A stretch of DNA of 64,000 nt from Pseudomonas sp. S06B 330 (GCF_002845275.2 NZ_CP088149.1:4894501-4958500); one strand, 5' to 3'. Positions 18,108 to 27,952 are shown, numbered from the stretch's first letter. Made by a program: numbers and translations. Notes: generated from the sequence alone by a model not told the origin.

Positions 18108-19035
18108 CGGCCGCTGCAACAATCAGCTCGATGGCCTGGCGTGCAATCGGTGACAAGGTACGCCCGGCATGACAGACAATCGCACTGGCAATGCTGCAGC
18201 CACCTCCAGGAAAACCGGGTTGCAGCAACGCCCCCACATCGCCGATTGCACCGCTGCGCAAATCCTCCTCAAGCCAGGCGCGCCAGGTAAACAGCAGCGA
18301 GTCGCTGCCCAGCGTCGTGCTGCGCAACAGCTGCAGGTCATTGCAGCCCAGGGCCAGTGGCGCTACGGCGCCCTCGGGCAAGCCCAGCAGATCACGCAAC
18401 CGCGCCGGCGCCACATCATCAAACAGGACCGAACTCCACGGGTATGCCAGAAGCTGCTGGCGAGTGACCGGTGCCTGCTGCTGCATCAACGGATGGTCAC
18501 CCCGGCAGAAGATCGACGTAGGCTTAGCCGGCAACGGCGTAATGACAAAACGCGGGTCGGACAGGCGTCCCGGGTCGCAGGTATAGGCAACGAAGAACTC
18601 GATCTGCTCCTGCTCCAGTTGGTGAATCAGGTGATGCCAATGATTGACTTCGACCTTCATCATCAACTTGGGAATGCGCTTGCGCAGTGTAGTCAGCGCA
18701 TCTTGAAGATAGAGATTGGCGGCCATCATGCCCGCACCGAAGTTCAACTCCCCGCCATCGGCCTGGGCAATATGATTGGCCTCGGCGACCAGACGCCCGG
18801 CACACCCCAGCAACTCACGCCCGCGGGCCAACAGTTGCCGCCCCGCTGCGGTGAGCAGCACTGTCCGCGTGTCACGGTCAAACAGGCGCACCCCCAAGTC
18901 GGCTTCCAGGGACTGAATGCTGCGGCTAAAGGCCGTCTGCGACAAGTTGGCTCGTTCAGCTGCGCGGGAGAAGTGCAATTCCTCGCTGAGCAGGACCAGA
19001 TGACGAATGCGCTTCAAATCTATTGAGTCAGCCAC
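18100..19035 (-). CDS. LysR-family transcriptional regulator
   Basis: 311 residues. N-terminal winged helix (LKRIRHLVLLSEELHFSRAA then NLSQTAFSRSIQSLEADLG) followed by the two-lobe effector domain. The ligand is unknown. It is divergent from the periplasmic M20 amidohydrolase gene with 152 bp between starts, the usual arrangement of a LysR regulator and its target; control of that gene is inferred. No clear T-N11-A operator stands out. Confidence 0.9.
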   Translation of the reverse strand: MADSIDLKRIRHLVLLSEELHFSRAAERANLSQTAFSRSIQSLEADLGVRLFDRDTRTVLLTAAGRQLLARGRELLGCAGRLVAEANHIAQADGGELNFGAGMMAANLYLQDALTTLRKRIPKLMMKVEVNHWHHLIHQLEQEQIEFFVAYTCDPGRLSDPRFVITPLPAKPTSIFCRGDHPLMQQQAPVTRQQLLAYPWSSVLFDDVAPARLRDLLGLPEGAVAPLALGCNDLQLLRSTTLGSDSLLFTWRAWLEEDLRSGAIGDVGALLQPGFPGGGCSIASAIVCHAGRTLSPIARQAIELIVAAAVN

Positions 19036-19187
19036 TGCATCAATCCACGGTTATTTTTGCATTGGACGCACAGGGCATAGATACACAGACTGGCGTGCGT
19101 GTGCAACACAGCGCACCAGAACAACAACGATCTGCCGCAGCGGCCCAGACCCTGCTGTGCACGCCACTTCGTACAAGGAATTACGCC

Positions 19188-20528
19188 ATGTCTTTGCGTC
19201 ACCACCAAGGCCTGCTTGCCCTTGCTTGCGCCAGCGCCTTTTCAGCACATGCCGCCCCCACCGACCTGAAAAGCCAAATCGACACCCTGGTCAAACAGGA
19301 CGAAGCGCAGATGATCGCGCAGTTCAAGCAATTGCACCGTAACCCCGAACTGGCCTTTCAGGAGAAGGAAACTGCAGCCCAGGTGGCCAAGGCCCTTCAG
19401 GAGCAAGGCTTCGAAGTGAAGACGGCAATCGGTACTACCGGCGTGGTGGGTATCTTGCGCAACGGTCCGGGGCCGGTGGTGATGTACCGGGCCGACATGG
19501 ATGCCTTGCCCATCAAAGAGGCCACTGGCCTGGACTACCGGAGTAACAAGGTCACGCCCTGGCTCGACAACCCAAGCCAGCCGGTCATGCATGCCTGCGG
19601 CCATGATGCGCATACCACCTGGTTAATAGAAGTGGCCAAAGTCATGGCCCAGCTCAAGGGACAGTGGTCAGGCACCCTGGTGCTGGTCGCCCAACCTGCC
19701 GAGGAACTGCTCGAAGGCGCGACCGCCATGGTCAACAACGGCCTCTATGACTTTGCCCCCAAGCCCGATGTGCTGGTGGCCGCCCACGTATCACCGGTCT
19801 ACCCGGCCGACAGTGTCGGCCTGCGTGAAGGGCCGCGTCTGGCCGGCACTGACCAGATCGACGTCGAGCTGCCAGGCATCGGTGGGCATGGCTCTACCCC
19901 TCATGTGACCAAGGACCCCGTCGTGATGGGCGCCATGGCGGTCATGGGCTACCAGACCATCATCAGCCGCATGCTCGATCAATCCAAACCCGCAGTCCTT
20001 ACCGTGGGAGCGTTTCAGGCTGGGGTTAACAACAACATCATCCCGGTCAGCGCCACGCTCAAACTCAACTTGCGCTGGTATGACGAAAAGGTTCGCGAAC
20101 GCCTGATCGCCGGAATCAAGTCAGTGACCCAGGGCGTGCTGGTAATGAACGACATGCCCGACGACTACCAGGCCAAGTACACCATGAAGGGTTATTCCAC
20201 ACCGGTCGTCAATGGCAAGGCCCAGACCGAACTGGCGCAGGCCGCTCTGGTGCATCAGCTCGGTGCCGACAAGGTACTGCCTGGCGTGCCACCGCTGATG
20301 GGCTCGGAAGACTTCCACATGCTGGCCAGCCCTTACCCGGACACCAAAGTGCTGTTCATTGAGGTGGGGTCGGGCAAACCCGATGCCTACAAAAACCTGA
20401 TCGAGAAAAAGCAGTTGCCGCCGGCGATGAATCACACCCCAGGCTTCGTCGTAGAGCTGCCCGCCATTGCCACCGGTGCGCGAGCGGTGAGCGCGACGCT
20501 GAGTGCATTCTTCAATCAGCCACTCTGA
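19188..20528 (+). CDS. Periplasmic M20 amidohydrolase (aminoacylase/hippurate hydrolase type)
   Basis: 446 residues; a signal peptide (LLALACASAFSAHAAP) makes it exported, unusual for this mainly cytosolic group. Di-zinc M20 motifs: YRADMDALPI, the HACGHDAHTTWL metal motif near 140, AQPAEELLEGA with the catalytic Glu, and a late MGSEDFH. It should remove acyl groups from N-acyl amino acids or a similar amide; substrate not known. AAGGAA lies eight bases before this ATG, which places the signal peptide first; the frame is open further up only by chance. Confidence 0.88.
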   Translation: MSLRHHQGLLALACASAFSAHAAPTDLKSQIDTLVKQDEAQMIAQFKQLHRNPELAFQEKETAAQVAKALQEQGFEVKTAIGTTGVVGILRNGPGPVVMYRADMDALPIKEATGLDYRSNKVTPWLDNPSQPVMHACGHDAHTTWLIEVAKVMAQLKGQWSGTLVLVAQPAEELLEGATAMVNNGLYDFAPKPDVLVAAHVSPVYPADSVGLREGPRLAGTDQIDVELPGIGGHGSTPHVTKDPVVMGAMAVMGYQTIISRMLDQSKPAVLTVGAFQAGVNNNIIPVSATLKLNLRWYDEKVRERLIAGIKSVTQGVLVMNDMPDDYQAKYTMKGYSTPVVNGKAQTELAQAALVHQLGADKVLPGVPPLMGSEDFHMLASPYPDTKVLFIEVGSGKPDAYKNLIEKKQLPPAMNHTPGFVVELPAIATGARAVSATLSAFFNQPL

Positions 20529-20569
20529 GGCCGCCACGGCTGCCAGGCTCTGGAGCCCCTGAGGGCCTC

Positions 20570-20594
20570 ATCGCAGCCTGGCGGTAGCGGCTAC
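20570..20594. repeat. REP-like half element overlapping a stop codon
   Basis: 25 bases matching (one change) the right arm of the REP doublets at 29612 and 49095. Its last bases include the TAG stop of the minus-strand MCP gene. Confidence 0.7.
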
Positions 20595-21904
20595 CTGAGC
20601 TGGTTGGAGAACTGGCCCACGGCGTTGACTACCTTCTTTGCCCCTTCCTGAATCTCGACAATCACCGTACCGGTCTCCCCAGCTAGGGTCAGACCCTGCT
20701 CGGCCTGGCGCTTGCTGCTGTCGATGATGTCTACGGCGGCCTTGGCCAACTTTTCGTTCTGCTGGACCACCCGGGCAATTTCTTCCGTAGCGGTGCTGGT
20801 GCGCGATGCCAGCTGCCGCACTTCGTCGGCGACCACTGCAAACCCACGCCCCTGCTCGCCGGCCCGGGCGGCTTCGATGGCGGCATTGAGCGCCAGCAGG
20901 TTGGTCTGCCCGGCAATATCGCTGATGGTCTTGATGATCGAACCGATGACCTGCGACTGCTTGTCGAGCGCCTCGATCCCCTCGGCTGCCTCCTGCATGT
21001 AGCCCTCCAGACCACGCATTACCTCAACGGTCTGGGTCACGACATCCGTGGCCTTGCGCGCACTGTTATCGGTTTCTACCGAGGTGGTGTAGGCAATATC
21101 GGCAGCCTCGGCCACGGCCACTTCCTGATTGACCTGATCGGTGATTACGGTGGCGAATTTGACCACTTTGTAGAGCACGTCGTGGGCATCGATAATCGGG
21201 TTGTAGGAAGCCTCCAGCCAAACCACCCGACCGTGAGCATCCACGCGCTTGAATCGCTCAGCGACAAATTCGCCGCGGCGCAGGGTGTCCCAGAACGCCT
21301 GATAGGCCGGGGAGTTGTACTCCTCCGGTTCGCAGAACATACGGTGATGCTTGCCGGCCACTTGCTCCAGACGATAACCCATGGTCTGCAGGAAGCGATC
21401 GTTGGCCGTCAGCACCTCACCTTGCAAGTTGAATTCGATCACCGCTGTGGAACGCATCAGTGCCTTGATCAGGCTCTCATGCTCGCGTGAAGATTCGATG
21501 GTGCGCGTCAGGTCGCTGGAGTGCAGAGTGAAATACTTGAGGCGCCCGTCACTCCCCTTTACCGGTTGCAGGATCGAGCGCAGCCAGGCTTCCTCTCCAT
21601 TGCCACGCAGCAAGCGAAACGCACCATTAAGGTGCTCACCGCGGGCAATAGCCGTTTTCATGCGGGTGTAGAATTCCAGCTGTTTGACGTGCGCCGGCAC
21701 AATATCTTCGATGTTTCGTCCGAGCAATTGATGGCTGCTGTACAGCATCTCTTTCTCGAAGTTGCTGTTGACCGATTCGATCCGCCCCTGAGGGTCAAGT
21801 TGCAAGACCAGCATCTCGCTGTCCAGGCTGCTCTTGACCTGCTCAACAGACAGCAGTTCTTCGCGCAGTTGCAGGTTTTCTTTTTTCAGTTTGCTGTTGA
21901 ACAT
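20591..21904 (-). CDS. Soluble PAS-PAS methyl-accepting chemotaxis protein, BdlA-like
   Basis: 437 residues, no membrane segment. After a short coiled coil ([16 protein letters not shown]) there are two PAS domains (~45-145 with [14 protein letters not shown], ~160-270 with [17 protein letters not shown]) and an MCP signalling domain with the tip [20 protein letters not shown]. This is the architecture of BdlA, which drives biofilm dispersal in P. aeruginosa, and of Aer-like energy sensors; without heme or FAD ligand evidence I keep it as BdlA-like. The ATG at 21904 is preceded by AGGAG; the frame upstream lacks one. The stop codon lies inside a REP-like sequence. Confidence 0.88.
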   Translation of the reverse strand: MFNSKLKKENLQLREELLSVEQVKSSLDSEMLVLQLDPQGRIESVNSNFEKEMLYSSHQLLGRNIEDIVPAHVKQLEFYTRMKTAIARGEHLNGAFRLLRGNGEEAWLRSILQPVKGSDGRLKYFTLHSSDLTRTIESSREHESLIKALMRSTAVIEFNLQGEVLTANDRFLQTMGYRLEQVAGKHHRMFCEPEEYNSPAYQAFWDTLRRGEFVAERFKRVDAHGRVVWLEASYNPIIDAHDVLYKVVKFATVITDQVNQEVAVAEAADIAYTTSVETDNSARKATDVVTQTVEVMRGLEGYMQEAAEGIEALDKQSQVIGSIIKTISDIAGQTNLLALNAAIEAARAGEQGRGFAVVADEVRQLASRTSTATEEIARVVQQNEKLAKAAVDIIDSSKRQAEQGLTLAGETGTVIVEIQEGAKKVVNAVGQFSNQLR

Positions 21905-22082
21905 CAACGCTCTCCTGGAGCGAAATCGGTCATTCGAATACTTCTTCATCGGCTGATGACCAGGCATTCTTGAGCACAATGCTGGGAAATATTTTCCGCA
22001 ATCAGGCGCCGAAAATCGGACGTCACAAATCAGTCATGGTTGTGTCACATGGCCGCAATCGAGGCCGCTGAAACTGGCACTC

Positions 22083-23297
22083 ATGAGCGCACCAACCCTG
22101 CATGTCACACTGATCAGCGAAACCTTTCCACCCGAGATCAACGGCGTGGCCACGACCCTTGGGCGCCTGAGCGAGGGTTTGCGCCAACGCGGCCATCAGG
22201 TCGATCTGGTACGCCCACGCCAGGCCACTGATCCGGCCCACGCAGGTGATGAGCAACTACTCTGCCGCGGCTGGCCGGTGCCTGGTTATCCAGGATTGCA
22301 GTGGGGTCAGGTGTCGATGCACAAGCTGCTGCGCCGCTGGCGCCGGCAGCGCCCGGATGTCCTGTACATCGCCACTGAAGGGCCGCTGGGCCTGAGTGCG
22401 CTGCGCGCGGCACGCAGGCTGGGGATTGCTGTGGTCAGTGGTTTTCACACCAACTTCCAGCAGTACACCAGCGAGTACGGCCTGGGCCTGCTGACCAGAC
22501 TGCTCACCCACTATCTGCGCTGGTTTCATCGGCGTACCCACACCACCCTGGTGCCCAGCGTCAGCCAGCGCCTGGAACTGGAGCGTCGTGGTTTCGACAA
22601 CCTCACGTTAATGGCCCGTGGCGTCGACAGTCAGCTGTTCAATCCCGGCAGACGAAATAAGGCGCTACGCGACCAGTGGGGCCTGGAAAATGAAGACATT
22701 GCCCTGCTGTATGTCGGGCGTCTGGCCGCGGAAAAAAATCTCGCGGTGCTGCAGCAATGTCTGCACGCTGCGCAACAACAGTATCCGCTGCGGTGCATCA
22801 AATTGATTGTGGTCGGCGACGGCCCACAACGCAGCGCCCTGCAATTGCAGTTACCCGAGGCCGTGTTCTGCGGCGCCCAACGCGGTGAAGCCTTGGCCGA
22901 GCACTATGCCTCGGGGGATATTTTTCTGTTTCCAAGCCTGACCGAAACCTTCGGCAACGTTGTGCTCGAAGCACTGGCTTCAGGCCTGGGCGTGGTGGCC
23001 TACGATCAGGCCGCCGCCGCCCAACACATCCGCCACGGCCATAGCGGCGCGCTGGCCATGCCAGGCGACGTGGAGGCCTTTATCGATGCCTGCAACTGGC
23101 TGGTGGAAGACGCTGAAGCCCTGCGGCGGGTGCGCCTGAACGCCCGTCAACACGCAAGCCGTCAAGGCTGGCCGGCGATTATTGAGCAGTTCGAGAACCA
23201 CTTGCGTGAAGCCTGCCGCCAGCCTCAACAGCTCAACACCGCCCCCCAGGCCGCAACGCTGGTGATCAAATCAGGCTCGTCAGCGCCTCGCGGCTAA
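22083..23297 (+). CDS. Glycosyltransferase family 4 protein
   Basis: 404 residues with the GT-B fold: N-terminal TLISETFPPEINGVATTL, glycine-rich acceptor domain, then LLYVGRLAAEKNLAVL and the nucleotide-sugar site FPSLTETFGNVVLEALASGLGVV with the EX7E motif. The DGD1/monoglucosyl-diacylglycerol synthase-like subgroup shares this start, so a glycolipid product is possible; donor and acceptor are unknown. No signal peptide. The last 32 bp overlap the 3' end of the convergent flavin oxidoreductase gene. Confidence 0.88.
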   Translation: MSAPTLHVTLISETFPPEINGVATTLGRLSEGLRQRGHQVDLVRPRQATDPAHAGDEQLLCRGWPVPGYPGLQWGQVSMHKLLRRWRRQRPDVLYIATEGPLGLSALRAARRLGIAVVSGFHTNFQQYTSEYGLGLLTRLLTHYLRWFHRRTHTTLVPSVSQRLELERRGFDNLTLMARGVDSQLFNPGRRNKALRDQWGLENEDIALLYVGRLAAEKNLAVLQQCLHAAQQQYPLRCIKLIVVGDGPQRSALQLQLPEAVFCGAQRGEALAEHYASGDIFLFPSLTETFGNVVLEALASGLGVVAYDQAAAAQHIRHGHSGALAMPGDVEAFIDACNWLVEDAEALRRVRLNARQHASRQGWPAIIEQFENHLREACRQPQQLNTAPQAATLVIKSGSSAPRG

Positions 23298-24369
23298 ACG
23301 GCAGGATGTCCTGCTCACGACCATCACGGACCTTGGCAGCCCAATCCGGGTCAACCAGCAGCGCCCGGCCGACAGCAACCAGATCGAACTCATCATTGTT
23401 CAGACGCGCCAGCAGGTTTTCCAGACTGGCCGGCTGCGCCACCTTGTCGGTCGCCACCATGAACTGCAGGAACTCGCCGTCAAGGCCGACACTGCCGACC
23501 GTAATGGTTGGCTTGCCGGTGAGTTGACGAGTCCAGCCAGCCAGGTTCAGTTGCGAGCCTTCGAATTCCGGCTCCCAGAAGCGGCGGGTGGAACAATGGA
23601 AGATATCCACACCGGCGTCGACCAGCGGCTGCAAGAAAGCCCCCAATGCCTCGGCGCTTTCGACCAAGCGCGCGCTGTAGTCCTGCTGCTTCCACTGCGA
23701 GAAGCGGAAAATGATTGGGAAGTCCGGGCCGACAGCAGCGCGTACTGCCTGAATCAATTCAATGGCAAATCGCGAACGCCCAGCCAAGTCACCACCGTAT
23801 TGGTCAGTGCGCTGATTGCTGGCTGCCCAGAAAAACTGATCAATCAGGTAACCGTGGGCGCCATGAATCTCGACACCGTCCATACCGATCGCCTGGGCAT
23901 CACGAGCTGCCTGGGCAAAGGCCTGGATCACTTCATCAATATCGTTTTGGGTCATGCCGTGAACCAGGACCTGATCGTCCTTGATCTTCTCGCTTGGCCC
24001 GTAGCCCGGCACGCTGGCATCCGGCTCAGTACCCAAACGCCGCACACTGCCCACATGCCAGAGTTGCGGAACAATCCGGCCGCCTTCGGCATGCACGGCT
24101 TCGACGACGTTTTTCCAGCCGGCCAAGGCGTCTTCACCATGAAAACGCGGCACGTTGGGGTAACCGTTGGCGGCCTTGTGGCCGACGGTGGTGCCTTCGG
24201 TGATGATCAACCCGACTCCGGCGGCAGCGCGCCGACGGTAGTATTCGACCACCTGGGCATGCGGCACACCACCGGGGCAAAAAGTACGAGTCATTGGCGC
24301 CATGACCACACGGCTTGGCAGCGCGAGGGTACCCAGCTGGATAGGGGTGAACAGTGCGGTGGTGGACAT
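23266..24369 (-). CDS. NADH:flavin oxidoreductase (old yellow enzyme family)
   Basis: 367-residue FMN-dependent TIM-barrel ene-reductase. Landmarks: FTPIQLGTLALPSRVVMAPMTR, GLIITEGT, VPQLWHVG, the substrate-binding HGAHGYLIDQF (His-x-x-His rather than the His-x-x-Asn of many relatives), QRTDQYGGDLAGRSRF and the C-terminal FDLVAVGRALLVDPDW. It would reduce activated C=C bonds of an unknown electrophile. GGAG precedes the ATG by six bases. Transcribed alone, with a REP-like repeat between it and gpx. Confidence 0.88.
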   Translation of the reverse strand: MSTTALFTPIQLGTLALPSRVVMAPMTRTFCPGGVPHAQVVEYYRRRAAAGVGLIITEGTTVGHKAANGYPNVPRFHGEDALAGWKNVVEAVHAEGGRIVPQLWHVGSVRRLGTEPDASVPGYGPSEKIKDDQVLVHGMTQNDIDEVIQAFAQAARDAQAIGMDGVEIHGAHGYLIDQFFWAASNQRTDQYGGDLAGRSRFAIELIQAVRAAVGPDFPIIFRFSQWKQQDYSARLVESAEALGAFLQPLVDAGVDIFHCSTRRFWEPEFEGSQLNLAGWTRQLTGKPTITVGSVGLDGEFLQFMVATDKVAQPASLENLLARLNNDEFDLVAVGRALLVDPDWAAKVRDGREQDILPFSREALTSLI

Positions 24370-24471
24370 GCGGCGCTCCAGAGAAGTAGGAATGCGCCTG
24401 AGGATAGGGTCAGCCTTGCGCTTGGCCCAGTACTATTGATTTGAGTGATCTTGATGCATCGCGGTGTGTTC

Positions 24472-24522
24472 ATCGCTGGCAAGGCCAGCTCCCACAGGGT
24501 GGGAGCCGGCGTGGCCGGCGAT
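24472..24522. repeat. REP-like palindrome (GCTCCCAC family)
   Basis: Hairpin with arms GGCCAGCTCCCAC / GTGGGAGCCGGC in the gap after the glutathione peroxidase gene; related elements at 52181 and 57780. Confidence 0.75.
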
Positions 24523-24534
24523 AAGGTCATTCAA

Positions 24535-25017
24535 TCAGCCCAGGGCTTTCTCAATGGCCTGTACAACCGTCGCATCATCCGGCGCAGTACGTGGCGAAAA
24601 GCGCGCCAGCACCCGACCATCCTTGCCGACCAGAAACTTCTCGAAGTTCCAGGTGATGTCGCCTGGGAACTCAGCGCCTTCACCGGCCAGCAAACGATAC
24701 AACTGATGGCGGTCATGGCCATTGACCTCCAGCTTGCTGCCCAGCGGGAAGGTGACGCCGTAGTTCGTGCTGCAGAACTGCTGGATTTCTTCTTCGCTGC
24801 CCGGCTCCTGCCCGGCAAACTGATTGCATGGCAGGCCCAACACGCTGAAGCCCTGCCCTTTGTATTGCTGGTACAGGTTTTCCAGCGCCGCGTATTGCGG
24901 GGTCAGGCCACACTTGGAGGCGACATTGACCACCAGCACCACTTGGCCCTTGAATGGCGCCAGAGGTAACTCCTGGCCATTGAGCGCCTGCAACTTCAGG
25001 TCGTGAAATGCACTCAT
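24535..25017 (-). CDS. Glutathione peroxidase
   Basis: 160 residues, the normal size of bacterial Gpx-like thiol peroxidases. VVNVASKCGLTPQY carries the peroxidatic Cys (in place of selenocysteine), and LGLPCNQFAGQEPG, the Gln motif, and the C-terminal ITWNFEKFLVGKDG with the Trp and Asn of the catalytic tetrad are present. It reduces peroxides, in bacteria usually with thioredoxin. The ATG at 25017 is used because the alignment starts at MSAFHDLKL; the upstream open frame is not conserved in character. Confidence 0.94.
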   Translation of the reverse strand: MSAFHDLKLQALNGQELPLAPFKGQVVLVVNVASKCGLTPQYAALENLYQQYKGQGFSVLGLPCNQFAGQEPGSEEEIQQFCSTNYGVTFPLGSKLEVNGHDRHQLYRLLAGEGAEFPGDITWNFEKFLVGKDGRVLARFSPRTAPDDATVVQAIEKALG

Positions 25018-25172
25018 GACGTACTCCCCTCTCCAGATCCCGGTTGCCGCTGCGGGCTGCAAGCAGTAACACCAGCCCATTAAAAAGGCGCCCTGCCAAG
25101 CCGTCTTCCCCTAGTGGAGTGCGACGGACTTGCCCGGGCGCCTTCGCGACTCTCTGAGCTTAGCGCAGAAAA

Positions 25173-25658
25173 TCAGTGCTGATGGCCACCTTCACCATGA
25201 ACATGGCCATGAGCTACTTCTTCGTCGCTGGCGTCACGGATATTGACGACCTTGACCTTGAAGTTCAGGCGCTGGCCAGCCAGTGGGTGGTTGCCATCAA
25301 CCGTCACGTCGTCGCCGTCCAGATCACGGATGGTAACGATCTGCATCTGGCCATCGGGCGCGGAAGCGTGGAACTGCATGCCCACTTCCAGTTGGTCAAC
25401 GCCTTCGAACATGCTGCGGTTCAGGGTGCTGACCAGTTCGGCCAGGTATTCGCCGTAGGCATCTTCTGGCTCGATGGCAACTTCCAGCTCGTCACCGGCG
25501 GTTTTGCCTTCCAGGGCTTTTTCCAGGCCTGGAATGATGTTGCCTGCGCCATGCAGGTAGACCAGCGGAGCGCCGCCGGCGGAGCTGTCGATGACCTCAC
25601 CAGCGTCGTTGGTCAGGGTATAGTCGATGGAGACAGCCTTTTTGGCGGCGATCAGCAT
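25173..25658 (-). CDS. slyD: FKBP-type peptidyl-prolyl isomerase SlyD
   Basis: 161 residues. Prolyl isomerase and chaperone of the SlyD group: KAVSIDYTLTNDAGEVIDSS, the FKBP core with the inserted IF flap domain (GDELEVAIEPEDAYGEY), and a short His-rich C-terminus (AHGHVHGEGGHQH) that could bind nickel or other metals, smaller than that of E. coli. The conserved start is MLIAAKKAVS at 25658, not the long frame upstream. It is divergent from pta. Confidence 0.94.
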   Translation of the reverse strand: MLIAAKKAVSIDYTLTNDAGEVIDSSAGGAPLVYLHGAGNIIPGLEKALEGKTAGDELEVAIEPEDAYGEYLAELVSTLNRSMFEGVDQLEVGMQFHASAPDGQMQIVTIRDLDGDDVTVDGNHPLAGQRLNFKVKVVNIRDASDEEVAHGHVHGEGGHQH

Positions 25659-25853
25659 GGGGCGAGACCTTTTGCATAAGAATGTAGAACGAACAAGTGT
25701 AACCAACGCATCGCCCGAAAGCGAACGCAAGCCAGACAAACGGGTTGCCGAATACTTCATCCCGGCATTTACCCGTGGCGGGTGCGCTGAGGGTGCCGAT
25801 AGCGATACCCTTGGCAATTGACTCTTTTGCACAGCTCATTTCGAGAAGCTCGC

Positions 25854-27950
25854 ATGCAGACATTTTTCATCGCGCCGACCGACTTTGGTGTCGGCCTGAC
25901 CTCCATCAGCCTTGGCCTGGTCCGCACCCTTGAACGCGCCGGGCTGAAAGTCGGCTTCTTCAAGCCGATCGCGCAACCACATCCTGGCGACACCGGCCCT
26001 GAACGCTCCACTGAGCTGGTGGCCCGCACCCACGGCCTGAAACCGCCAAAACCGCTGAGCCTGGCCCATGTCGAGCGCATGCTTGGTGATGGTCAACTCG
26101 ATGAGTTGCTCGAAGAAATCATCACCCTGTACCAACAGGCGTGCGTCGGCAAAGACGTGGTCGTGGTCGAAGGCATGGTCCCGACCCGTCACGCCAGTTA
26201 CGCCGCGCGGGTCAACCTGCACCTAGCCAAGAGCCTGGATGCCGAAGTAATCCTGGTCTCGGCCCCGGAAAACGAAGTGCTCACCGAGCTTTCCGGCCGC
26301 GTCGAATTGCAGGCACAACTGTTTGGCGGGCCGAAAGACCCGAAAGTGCTCGGCGTGATCCTGAACAAGGTGCGTACCGACGAAAGCATGAGCGACTTCG
26401 CCGAACGCCTGAAAGAACACTCACCGCTGCTGCGCGGCGGCGACTTCCGTCTGCTCGGCTGCATCCCCTACCAGGCCGATCTCAATGCCCCGCGCACCCG
26501 CGATGTGGCTGAGCTGCTCGGCGCCCAGGTACTCAACGCCGGTGACTACGAACAGCGACGGATGAACAAAATCATCATCTGTGCCCGTACCGTGGCCAAC
26601 ACCGTGCCGTTGCTCAAGCCCGGTACATTGGTGGTAACCCCGGGCGACCGCGACGACATTATCCTCGCCGTGAGCCTGGCAGCGATCAACGGTGTGCCCC
26701 TTGCGGGCCTGTTGCTGACCAGCGACAGCAAGCCTGACCCGCGCATTCTTGAACTGTGCCAGGGCGCGTTGCTGGCGGGCTTGCCGATCCTTTCGGTGAG
26801 TACCGGCTCGTATGACACGGCCAACCAGCTGAACCAGCTGAACAAGGAAATTCCGATCGATGACCGCGAACGTGCGGAAATCATCACCGACTTTGTTGCC
26901 AGCTACCTCGACGCCGACTGGTTGCACCTGCGCTGTGGCACGCCACGCGAACTGCGCCTGTCGCCAGCGGTGTTTCGCTATCAATTGATCCAGCGCGCCC
27001 AGCAAGCCAACAAGCGGATCGTCCTGCCCGAAGGCGCCGAGCCATTGACCGTGCAGGCCGCTGCCATCTGTCAGGCCCGTGGCATCGCTCGCTGCGTACT
27101 GCTGGCCAAGCCTGACGACGTGCAGGCTGTTGCCCGCGCCCAAGGCATCAGCCTGCCTGAAGGCCTGGAAATCCTCGACCCGGACCTCATTCGGGAGCGT
27201 TATGTCGAGCCGATGGTCAGCCTGCGCAAAAGCAAGAGCCTCAACGCGCCGATGGCCGAGCAGCAACTGGAAGACCCGGTGGTGATCGGCACCATGATGC
27301 TGGCCCTGGACGAAGTCGATGGCCTGGTCTCCGGGCTGGTTCACTCCACTGCCAATACCATCCGTCCGGCCCTGCAGTTGATCAAGACAGCGCCGGGCTG
27401 CAGCCTGGTGTCGTCGGTATTCTTCATGCTGTTCCCCGAGCAGGTGCTGGTATACGGCGACTGCGTGATGAACCCGCACCCGACCGCCAGCGAGCTGGCG
27501 GAAATTGCCCTGCAAAGTGCCGACTCCGCCGCAGCCTTCGGCATTGCGCCACGGGTGGCGATGATCAGTTACTCCAGCGGTGATTCGGCCAGCGGCGAAG
27601 AAGTGGAGAAGGTCCGCGAAGCCACCCTGCTGGCCCAGGAAAGCCAACGTGGCCTGCAGATCGATGGCCCGTTGCAGTACGACACCGCCGCCAACCTTGA
27701 AATCGCCCGGCAACTGGCCCCCAACAGCCAGGTGGCAGGCCGTGCAACCGTGTATGTGTTCCCCGACCTGAACACTGGCAACACCACCCACAAAGCGGTG
27801 CAACGCAGCGCCGATTGCGTCAGCCTCGGGCCGATGCTTCAGGGCTTGCGCAAACCGGTCAACGACCTGCCGCGCGGCGCCCAGGTCGATGACATCGTCT
27901 ACACCATTGCCCTGACCGCGATTCAGGCCAACCGCTCACTGGATAGCTGA
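25854..27950 (+). CDS. pta: Phosphate acetyltransferase, long form
   Basis: 698 residues. Interconverts acetyl-CoA and acetyl phosphate. The N-terminal P-loop-like DRTGG/AAA-type domain (FFIAPTDFGVGLTSI, corresponding to the BioD-like fold) is followed by the DRTGG region and the C-terminal catalytic PTA domain (RIVLPEGAEPLTVQAA, then GLVSGLVHSTANTIRPALQ). ATG 25854 fits the family start MQTFFIAP. No ackA is beside it, unlike in many gammaproteobacteria. An acyltransferase gene starts two bases after its stop, so they are co-transcribed. Confidence 0.96.
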   Translation: MQTFFIAPTDFGVGLTSISLGLVRTLERAGLKVGFFKPIAQPHPGDTGPERSTELVARTHGLKPPKPLSLAHVERMLGDGQLDELLEEIITLYQQACVGKDVVVVEGMVPTRHASYAARVNLHLAKSLDAEVILVSAPENEVLTELSGRVELQAQLFGGPKDPKVLGVILNKVRTDESMSDFAERLKEHSPLLRGGDFRLLGCIPYQADLNAPRTRDVAELLGAQVLNAGDYEQRRMNKIIICARTVANTVPLLKPGTLVVTPGDRDDIILAVSLAAINGVPLAGLLLTSDSKPDPRILELCQGALLAGLPILSVSTGSYDTANQLNQLNKEIPIDDRERAEIITDFVASYLDADWLHLRCGTPRELRLSPAVFRYQLIQRAQQANKRIVLPEGAEPLTVQAAAICQARGIARCVLLAKPDDVQAVARAQGISLPEGLEILDPDLIRERYVEPMVSLRKSKSLNAPMAEQQLEDPVVIGTMMLALDEVDGLVSGLVHSTANTIRPALQLIKTAPGCSLVSSVFFMLFPEQVLVYGDCVMNPHPTASELAEIALQSADSAAAFGIAPRVAMISYSSGDSASGEEVEKVREATLLAQESQRGLQIDGPLQYDTAANLEIARQLAPNSQVAGRATVYVFPDLNTGNTTHKAVQRSADCVSLGPMLQGLRKPVNDLPRGAQVDDIVYTIALTAIQANRSLDS

Positions 27951-27952
27951 AC

